Below the pieces are notes generated by a model. The model worked only from the letters and a program-made list of their open reading frames with translations. It ran no database searches and had not been told where the DNA came from. Below, piece by piece: positions 8,067 through 13,374 of a stretch of DNA of 13,374 bases. The stretch covers positions 1-13,374 of the forward strand of contig JAGYMR010000055.1 in NCBI GenBank assembly GCA_018400515.1. Reading direction: 5' to 3'. Origin of the DNA: Tangfeifania sp. (lineage in GTDB: Bacteria > Bacteroidota > Bacteroidia > Bacteroidales > Prolixibacteraceae). The stretch's first letter is position 1. Each line of letters begins with the position of its first letter. The translations under genes were made by a program, and so were the position numbers.

Positions 8067-8074
8067 CAAAAATA
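8067..8074 (-). promoter_or_regulatory. Candidate internal -7 promoter element
   Basis: On the minus strand this reads TATTTTTG, an exact TAnnTTTG match, 32 nt before the start of the gene remnant. A TTTG occurs upstream but only 11 nt away, too close for a usual -33 box. If active, it would drive the sulfatase independently of the genes above it. Confidence 0.4.
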
Positions 8075-8101
8075 AAAGAAATCTGCAAACACGTGGCATG
8101 C

Positions 8102-9097
8102 TTACAGTTTTTTTAACCAGGAATCAGCCTCTTTGATGCCACAATACCGGTTTGTTTTCAGGGCATATTCAAACCCCGGTTGCAGACTTGCGGTGCCTGT
8201 TTCGCCCCACTTATTCAGGGCAATGTAACCGATCTGATGTTTCCTGTATCCGGGAATTTTTTCTGTTATCCGGGAGATGGCTGCCCTGCAGGCTTCGCCG
8301 GGCGACATGCCGTTGCGCATGAGCTCCACAATTAAAAACGCCCCCAGGGTCTTCATGACCAGCTCTCCGGTGCCGGTAGCCGCAGCACCCCCCACATCAC
8401 CATCGACAAACAGCCCGGCGCCAATGATGGGTGAATCTCCCACCCGGCCATGCATTTTATAAGCCAGTCCGCTGGTGGTGCATGCCCCGCAAAGGCGTCC
8501 TGCCTGATCGAGAGCCAGCATACTGATGGTATCGTGGTTCTCTGCCGGTTGATTTTCAATATTGATTCCCGGATGATATCCCTCTCCGCTCTTAACCCAG
8601 GATTTCCATCGTTTACGCATCTTCCTGGTCAGCAGCTTTTCTTTCCTGAAGCCATTGTCGAGCGCAAATTTCAATGCTCCTTTCCCACAGAGCATTACGT
8701 GGGGCGTTTTTTCCATCACCAACCGGGCAACCGATATCGGATGTTTAATGTGTTGCAAAAAAGCGACGCTTCCGGCATGGCCTTTTTCATCCATGATGCA
8801 GGCATCGAGCGTGACTTTTCCGCCGGCATCGGGAGCACCGCCAACCCCCACGGAATTCACCCCGGGATCGCCCTCCGGAACGCGAACACCTTTTTCTACA
8901 GCATCCAGCGCATAACCGCCGGACGAAAGCACCTGCCAGGCAGCTTCGTTGGCAGGGAGACCGTGATTCCACGTTGACAATACCACCGGAAATTCATGTT
9001 TTTCCCGAACAGCACAAGGAAATATGGGCTCAGGCAATGTGAATCCCGCAGCAGCCAGGGTGGATTTGATCAGAAAAGAACGACGTGTTGTTGACAT
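8102..9097 (-). CDS. Glycosylasparaginase (N4-GlcNAc-asparaginase), Tat-exported
   Basis: This 331-residue Ntn-hydrolase splits the bond between N-acetylglucosamine and asparagine in N-linked glycopeptides. It is made as a precursor that cuts itself before the nucleophile threonine in NHDTISM (T190), giving alpha and beta chains. The beta-chain motifs CTTSGLAYKMHGRVGDSP (206-223, with R218 and D221 of the substrate pocket), GAGLFVDGDVGGA and TGTGE (241-245) are very close to the enzyme known from Elizabethkingia/Flavobacterium. In the alpha chain STWNHGLPAN (41-50) and GVGGAPDAGGKVTLDA (85-99) are conserved. The N-terminus TTRRSFLIKSTLAAAGF is a twin-arginine signal, so the folded enzyme goes to the periplasm. 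The start lies 9 nt after the chloride-channel stop, with a weak AGGA Shine-Dalgarno, suggesting one transcript. Together with the downstream sulfatase it points to breakdown of sulfated glycoproteins. Confidence 0.93.
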   Translation of the reverse strand: MSTTRRSFLIKSTLAAAGFTLPEPIFPCAVREKHEFPVVLSTWNHGLPANEAAWQVLSSGGYALDAVEKGVRVPEGDPGVNSVGVGGAPDAGGKVTLDACIMDEKGHAGSVAFLQHIKHPISVARLVMEKTPHVMLCGKGALKFALDNGFRKEKLLTRKMRKRWKSWVKSGEGYHPGINIENQPAENHDTISMLALDQAGRLCGACTTSGLAYKMHGRVGDSPIIGAGLFVDGDVGGAAATGTGELVMKTLGAFLIVELMRNGMSPGEACRAAISRITEKIPGYRKHQIGYIALNKWGETGTASLQPGFEYALKTNRYCGIKEADSWLKKL

Positions 9098-9106
9098 ACC
9101 ATCCTA

Positions 9107-10930
9107 TTATTCGTTTGAAAAATCCTGAACGGTTTTACGGTATTTGGAGAAAGCCACGGCACGCGATATAAATCCCAGGTATTTTCCGTCTTCTATGACT
9201 GCCAGATTGTAGCGGCCACAGGATTCAAATTTAGCAGCTACGTTTTCCATGCTGTCATCGGGAGAAATAAAAAATTCGGGCATATACATCAGGTCTTTTA
9301 CCATGATCTTGTCATACAGTTCGTGCTCAAAGATCAGACCGCGCACATCAGACAGTTTCACCATTCCTTTGAGGTATCCCTCCTCATCCACTACCGGATA
9401 CAGGTTCCGGTGCGACACGGAAATGGCTTTCACGAGATCACGGAGGGTGGCATCGGGCGACAACACCTCAAAATCGGTTTCAATGAGCTTCCTGACGTTC
9501 ATCATGCGAAGCACGGTTTTGTCTTTGTGATGCGTCAGCAGATCGCCTGCCTGCGCCAGATGCTTGGTATAAACGGAATAGGGCTCAAAGCCCATGATGG
9601 TTAAATAAGCGACCGTGGAAGTGATGATCAGCGGGATGATCAGCTCGTACCCCCTTGTCATCTCGGCCGTTAAAAAAATAGCTGTCAGCGGTGCGTGCAT
9701 CACGGCAGCCATCATACCGGCCATACCCGCCAGGGCAAAGTTATCGCCCGGTAACTCAATGTTGCCAGCAACACCTGCAAGCAATGCGAAGAAATACCCG
9801 GCAATAGCCCCCATGAACAGCGTAGGTGCAAATATACCTCCGATGCCTCCCGATCCGGTAGTGGCCACCATGGCAATCACTTTAAATATGAGTACCCCGG
9901 CCAGAAAAACAAGCATCAGGTATTCATTGTTTTTCCAGTCAAAAAACAGCGAATTATTTAACATTTCAAGGCCATTCCCGTTAAAAATCATGGCAATCTC
10001 CCGATAACCTTCCCCCCACAGCGGAGGAAAAAGAAACACCAGCAATCCCATGATCCCTCCGCCAATAAGTAATCGAATTCCCCAGGATTTAATGACCTTA
10101 AACCTTCGCTCAAGGAACATGGTCATTCGCGTAAAATAGATCGCTGCGATCCCGGTAAACACACCAAGCAGGATATAAAACCAGATGGTATCGACAGAAA
10201 ACGGTTTCACCTCGGCAAAGTGCAGCAGTACATCCTCTCCCATAAAAAAGAAGGAAAGAGTAGCCGCTGTAACCGATGAAATGAGCAAAGGGATCAGATA
10301 GGCCATTGTCAGATCGAGCATCAGCACTTCGAGGGTAAAAACGATCCCGGCGATGGGCGCGTTAAAAATGCCGGCAATTCCCCCGGCGGCACCACAACCC
10401 ACCATAAGGGTGACATATTTATAGTTCAGCCGGAAAACACGGGCCAGGTTTGATCCGATGGAAGCCCCGGTAAGCACGATGGGGGCCTCGGCTCCCACAG
10501 AACCGCCAAAACCAATGGTCAGTGAACTGGCCATCATCGACGACCAGTTGTTATGCGATCTGATCCGGCTGCTTTGCCGGGAAATGGAATATAAAATTTT
10601 GGATACCCCGTGACCAATGTTGTCGCGGACAATATAGCGGACGAAAAGTATCGTGAGAAAAATTCCGATCAGGGGATAAACCAAAAACAAATAACTGATG
10701 GAATCCACCTCAAGCCAGCGGGTGAGCCAGACGGGCACAAAATGAATGAGGTTTTTCAGGGTGAGAGCAGCCAGACCACTGAAAAGGCCCACCACCAGAC
10801 TCAGGAGGTAAAGAAACTGCCGCTCCGGAATGCGGGCGATGCGCCACAAAATGAGCTTGTGCATCCACAACCGGGAATACCTCTGCCAAACGATACGAAT
10901 CCTTCGGTACATCCAACATTTTTTTGTCAT
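9107..10930 (-). CDS. CLC-family chloride channel/transporter with CBS pair
   Basis: This inner-membrane protein moves chloride or similar anions. With the start at 10930 it has 607 residues. The CLC membrane core covers about 30-460 and two CBS domains follow (about 485-540 and 547-600), probably a nucleotide-sensing regulatory module. The anion-pathway regions are visible: GHGVS (about 107-110) replaces the GSGIP of helix D, GAEAP retains the external gating glutamate (E148, the same number as in E. coli ClcA), GGIFAP (364-369) is the helix N motif, and the pore tyrosine is probably Y454 in SVYTKHLA. The residue matching the internal proton glutamate of ClcA (E203) is valine here (FTLEVLM). 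The frame is open up to 11053, but homologues begin near the HKLILWRI segment; ATGs at 10930, 10912 and 10864 are all possible. It precedes glycosylasparaginase by 9 nt. Confidence 0.92.
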   Translation of the reverse strand: MTKKCWMYRRIRIVWQRYSRLWMHKLILWRIARIPERQFLYLLSLVVGLFSGLAALTLKNLIHFVPVWLTRWLEVDSISYLFLVYPLIGIFLTILFVRYIVRDNIGHGVSKILYSISRQSSRIRSHNNWSSMMASSLTIGFGGSVGAEAPIVLTGASIGSNLARVFRLNYKYVTLMVGCGAAGGIAGIFNAPIAGIVFTLEVLMLDLTMAYLIPLLISSVTAATLSFFFMGEDVLLHFAEVKPFSVDTIWFYILLGVFTGIAAIYFTRMTMFLERRFKVIKSWGIRLLIGGGIMGLLVFLFPPLWGEGYREIAMIFNGNGLEMLNNSLFFDWKNNEYLMLVFLAGVLIFKVIAMVATTGSGGIGGIFAPTLFMGAIAGYFFALLAGVAGNIELPGDNFALAGMAGMMAAVMHAPLTAIFLTAEMTRGYELIIPLIITSTVAYLTIMGFEPYSVYTKHLAQAGDLLTHHKDKTVLRMMNVRKLIETDFEVLSPDATLRDLVKAISVSHRNLYPVVDEEGYLKGMVKLSDVRGLIFEHELYDKIMVKDLMYMPEFFISPDDSMENVAAKFESCGRYNLAVIEDGKYLGFISRAVAFSKYRKTVQDFSNE

Positions 10931-11156
10931 GTAAAAGTAACAAAACGAAGGGTAATGATCATCACAGAAACAGGAACTTTTAAAATCCTTAACGTGAACC
11001 GCGCCTTGCGGCATAAAACGGGGAATAATTACTGGAGTCTTACCCCGCCCCAAGCCGTTCTTTTATCACTTGTTTCACATTCCTGTGTTGCCATTTAAAA
11101 GTTTATTTTAAAGGTATGAAATAAAATTCACAGGGTCGTATCATATGATTAAACAA

Positions 11157-11232
11157 TTTTCAAAGCTGGCATATGAACTCGTATATTGTTTATTCATCAT
11201 TTTTTGTGTTAATTTGATCATGCTCGTTGCAT
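11157..11232 (+). repeat. Diverged upstream element, copy 2, with promoter-like boxes
   Basis: This region between the CLC gene and the epimerase matches 48-125 in ordered blocks (see copy 1). It contains ATTG (11185-11188) and TTAATTTG (11209-11216), 20 nt apart, close to the Bacteroidota TTTG / TAnnTTTG promoter spacing, followed by ATGCTCGTTGCAT, a dyad (ATGC n5 GCAT) near the expected transcription start and 13 nt before the epimerase ATG. That position suggests a promoter with an overlapping operator or a short leader hairpin. Confidence 0.5.
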
Positions 11233-11245
11233 TAATTTTATCGGC

Positions 11246-12127
11246 ATGGTATTAAACAATGGAACCTTAGAAATCAAAATGACCGGCTATTCAGGCTACC
11301 TCGGAAATGTGATCCGGCAGGAGCTTCAGAAAGAGGGTCACCGTGTTGGCAGGATCAGCAGGGAACAGTTATACGGACCTCCGGAGAAACTGGCAGATGC
11401 GTTAAAAAACAGTGCCATCCTGATCAATCTTGCCGGGGCGCCGATATTACAGCGATGGACGGCCAAAAACAGGAATGAGATCCTCAACAGCCGGGTACTC
11501 ACCGTAAAAAACCTGGTGTGTGCCATCAACCTGCTTCCGGAAGATCAACGTCCGCGAAAAGTAATTTCTGCTTCAGCATCCGGTATCTATGCCACCGGAA
11601 TACATCACAGCGAAGAAAGCCGGAATCTTGACACCGGATTTTTGGGAGAGGTGGTGAAAGGCTGGGAAGAGGCATGGCGGCAACTGCCGGAAGGATTGCA
11701 GCTGACCCTGTTCAGGATTTCACTTGTGCTCGGGAAAAAGTCGGCCATCATAAAAAAACTGTTACTGCCGTTTAAGCTGGGGCTGGGCGGCAGGATTGGC
11801 AGCGGAAAACAACCCTTTCCCTTTGTGCATGAAGCCGACCTGGCAAAGGCCTTTCAATGGGCCATTGACACACCTGGCACAGGCGGTGTATATAACCTGG
11901 CTGCCCCGCAGCAAATCAACAATGCCTGTTTTACCCGGACCATGGCCCGGATACTCCGCCGGCCGGCCTTTTTTACGATTCCTTCTTTCGCGCTGAAAAT
12001 GATTTACGGCAAAGCCTCCACCCTCCTCACCGAAAGTCCGGCCGTCATGCCTCAAAAGTTATTAAAAGAAGGGTTTGTCTTTCGGTATTTAACGATCGAA
12101 GAAGCACTGGAGGATATTTTGAAATAA
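11246..12127 (+). CDS. TIGR01777-family NAD(P)-dependent epimerase (YfcH-like)
   Basis: This 293-residue protein is an atypical extended short-chain dehydrogenase/reductase of the YfcH/TIGR01777 group, whose physiological substrate is not known. The nucleotide-binding loop is GYSGYLG (about 14-20) after the first beta strand LEIKM. Further family marks are LINLAGAPI, RWTAKNRNEILNSRV, SASASGIYA, FRISLVLGKKSAIIKKLLLPFKLGLGGRIGSGKQ and PFPFVHEADLAKAF. The C-terminal part, with RRPAFFTIPSFALKMIYG and QKLLKEGFVFRY, matches the DUF1731 tail usual in this group. Length is normal. I use the ATG at 11246 because the Met at residue 12 falls inside the beta strand leading into the glycine-rich loop and would truncate the fold. 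It is divergent from the CLC gene and convergent with rnpB; no operon partner is visible. Confidence 0.9.
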   Translation: MVLNNGTLEIKMTGYSGYLGNVIRQELQKEGHRVGRISREQLYGPPEKLADALKNSAILINLAGAPILQRWTAKNRNEILNSRVLTVKNLVCAINLLPEDQRPRKVISASASGIYATGIHHSEESRNLDTGFLGEVVKGWEEAWRQLPEGLQLTLFRISLVLGKKSAIIKKLLLPFKLGLGGRIGSGKQPFPFVHEADLAKAFQWAIDTPGTGGVYNLAAPQQINNACFTRTMARILRRPAFFTIPSFALKMIYGKASTLLTESPAVMPQKLLKEGFVFRYLTIEEALEDILK

Positions 12128-12135
12128 TGTTTTAC

Positions 12136-12143
12136 AAAAAAAA
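12136..12143 (-). terminator. U-tract ending rnpB
   Basis: On the minus strand eight T residues follow directly after the 3' strand of the RNase P P1 helix (CCTGCCGTC). There is no strong separate hairpin immediately upstream, so P1 itself, formed with the far 5' end, may act as the terminator stem. Confidence 0.6.
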
Positions 12144-12553
12144 GACGGCAGGTTTATAAGCCGGGTTCTGTATTCCGGCTTTCACCGGAACCTTTATCAT
12201 TTATCTTGCCAAAACATCGCTGTTTTGGTCCTTGCAGCCTACCCCTCCCGACTTCCGGTGTGCCACCGGAAACGGAGCGGGCCGCCCCGCTGTGTCGCAA
12301 CAGCTGCACAATCGGGATATATTTGGCTTTGCAACCCGTGAGGCGTACGGCTGACCGTGTTGCCACAGCCACCGGTGGGCTTTTACCCCGCCTTTTCACC
12401 CGTTCCCCGCGACGAATCCATCGAAACGGGGTGGTTATTTTCTGTTACGCTGCTAACCCCTTGCGGAGTTCTTCCCGTTAGGAAGCACGGTGCCCTTTGT
12501 TGCCCGGACTTTCCTCCCCGGCTTTCACCGGGGCGATAAAGCAACCTGCCGTC
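12144..12553 (-). ncRNA. rnpB: RNase P RNA, bacterial class A
   Basis: This is the catalytic RNA that removes 5' leaders from tRNA precursors. On the minus strand the RNA begins GACGGCAGG and ends CCTGCCGTC, which pair as a 9-bp P1 helix and fix the ends, giving about 410 nt. Diagnostic conserved segments in order are GAGGAAAGTCCGGGC (P4 5' side, near 12506-12520), ACAGAAA, GGTGAAAAGGCGGGGTAAAA (P11-P12 region), GGTAGGCTGCAAGG, AAGATAAATGAT and ACAGAACCCGGCTTATA (P4 3' side, near 12155-12172). The architecture is the ancestral class A with all core regions present. Apparent reading frames across it have no protein-like features. It is convergent with the epimerase and transcribed from its own promoter. 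Confidence 0.97.
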
Positions 12554-12557
12554 GATG

Positions 12558-12565
12558 CAAAAATA
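12558..12565 (-). promoter_or_regulatory. -7 element of the rnpB promoter
   Basis: On the minus strand this reads TATTTTTG, exactly TAnnTTTG, and ends 4 nt before the first base of the P1 helix, the distance expected for a -7 box. A TTTTTG occurs upstream at a 26-nt gap, longer than usual, so the -33 box is uncertain. It indicates independent transcription of rnpB from the spacer after the Smr gene. Confidence 0.65.
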
Positions 12566-12629
12566 ATACTTTTAACTCCACCATAAAAATCCAAAAACCA
12601 TACCAACACCAAACATGCCGGAGATTATC

Positions 12630-13374
12630 CTATTTTTTCCTCAGAATCACCATCGTGGCGCCATAACCATACTCCCGGAAGGAGGCATCCTGAAACGTAA
12701 ATTTGGGAAATTTCTTTTTCAGCAGTTTGGCAATCTCCTGTTTTAACACCCCTTGTCCTACTCCATGAATAAAAATGATCCGCTTTACACGTGACTGAAC
12801 GGCAGCATGCATCTCACGTTCCACTTTTTCCATCTGTATATCCAGTATTTCCTTATTGGAAAGACCGGTCGTGTTATCCACCAGTTCATGGATATGCAAA
12901 TCCACCTCCAGAGTCTCATGATCCTGCTTTTTGGGCTTCTGCTCCACAACCGGTTTCTTCTCTTTTGACTTCACTACTTTTCTGAAATCGTCTTCGGTGA
13001 GCTTATCGATCTCTGTATTTAAGATGTCTTCCGCGATCTGATAAATCATGGCATTCTCATGGAAAAAGTCATTGGGCAGAAAACTTTTCTCCTTATAAAA
13101 CTTCACGGGATTGACCCGGAACTTTTTCCGGATGGCCTGATGCCATTCCCTGTCCTCCTCGCGGAAAAAGATCAGATGGAAACAATATTCAGGCAGATCA
13201 TTCAAATCACCCAGTCCGATGCTCTCCAGCTCTGCATCGGAATTGGGAGGAACCGTTCCGTGCAGCACGGTATTGTATTTTCCGTCACGATAATGTGCAT
13301 AATGATAAAGCAACGTGTAATTGCTGTCGTTTACCAGGATCAAATCGATATTCCCTCCAATCGGATTCTCCGGA
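12630..13374 (-). CDS. Smr-domain protein with DUF2027-like region, 5' end cut off
   Basis: The frame stays open to the window edge (…PENPIGGNIDLILVNDSNY), so the start lies outside; the TTG at 13343 is not a credible start. The C-terminal ~80 residues form an Smr (small MutS-related) domain, with VDLHIHEL, IIFIHGVGQGVLKQEIAKLL and YGYGATMVIL corresponding to the DLH, HGxGxGxL and GGxGAT motifs. Smr domains bind or nick nucleic acids; stand-alone versions have been tied to ribosome rescue and mRNA cleavage in other bacteria, but the role here is not known. The part before it resembles the DUF2027 beta-rich region seen with Smr in Bacteroidota, joined by a charged linker (VVKSKEKKPVVEQKPKKQD). 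The stop lies about 65 bp before the rnpB promoter; I see no clear terminator between them. Confidence 0.88.
   Translation of the reverse strand, partial: PENPIGGNIDLILVNDSNYTLLYHYAHYRDGKYNTVLHGTVPPNSDAELESIGLGDLNDLPEYCFHLIFFREEDREWHQAIRKKFRVNPVKFYKEKSFLPNDFFHENAMIYQIAEDILNTEIDKLTEDDFRKVVKSKEKKPVVEQKPKKQDHETLEVDLHIHELVDNTTGLSNKEILDIQMEKVEREMHAAVQSRVKRIIFIHGVGQGVLKQEIAKLLKKKFPKFTFQDASFREYGYGATMVILRKK

Noticed and set aside
10931..11053. Upstream extension of the CLC reading frame to 11053
   Set aside because: The extra 41 residues are cysteine-rich and unlike CLC N-termini, and a TACTTTTA promoter-like box lies just before 10930, so the extension is probably untranslated.
10610..11098. Plus-strand 162-codon frame over the CLC start
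   Set aside because: It is antisense to the CLC N-terminal coding region and has no domain or signal; treated as a shadow frame.
12154..12539. Overlapping reading frames of 60-91 codons on both strands
   Set aside because: They lie wholly inside the RNase P RNA, have no protein-like features and are explained by its GC-rich conserved stems.

Overview
The window looks like a chromosomal segment of a Bacteroidota bacterium, plausibly in the Bacteroidales/Marinilabiliales range. This rests on a transketolase with the Bacteroidota-type thiamine-diphosphate motif, a DUF4251-like secreted protein, an Smr protein with a DUF2027-like N-terminal part, a lipoprotein sulfatase, a glycosylasparaginase close to the classical flavobacterial enzyme, and AT-rich spacers carrying TAnnTTTG-type -7 promoter motifs. 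The placement comes from family resemblance read by eye, not from a search.

Layout. 1-259 is an AT-rich leader. 260-1432 (+) is a phosphoglycerate dehydrogenase with an ACT domain, closed by a strong intrinsic terminator, followed by transketolase (1523-3553, +). A convergent pair on the minus strand, endonuclease IV then D-amino-acid aminotransferase (5235 to 3507), overlaps the transketolase 3' end by 47 bp. A small secreted DUF4251-like protein follows (5476-5988, +). From 10930 down to 6119 the minus strand carries a tight series: CLC-type chloride channel/transporter, Tat-exported glycosylasparaginase, the remnant of a collapsed lipoprotein gene, and a lipoprotein sulfatase. A TIGR01777-type epimerase (11246-12127, +) converges on the RNase P RNA gene (12144-12553, -). 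The window ends inside an Smr-domain gene (12630 to beyond 13374, -).

How it fits together. Most of the window is housekeeping: serine synthesis, pentose-phosphate metabolism, base-excision repair, D-amino-acid metabolism and tRNA processing. The accessory part is the minus-strand glycan block. Glycosylasparaginase would cleave the GlcNAc-Asn bond of N-glycopeptides and the sulfatase resembles the N-sulfoglucosamine sulfohydrolase type; both carry export signals, which suggests periplasmic or surface breakdown of sulfated glycoconjugates.

I see no CRISPR array, insertion sequence, tRNA, prophage or obvious defence system, and no clearly new multi-gene system. The items most worth checking are (i) a diverged ~75-85 bp element shared by the upstream regions of the dehydrogenase and the epimerase, (ii) the out-of-frame gene remnant at 7754-8034, (iii) a near-perfect bidirectional terminator embedded in the coding sequence of the convergent aminotransferase, and (iv) the altered ion-pathway residues of the CLC protein.
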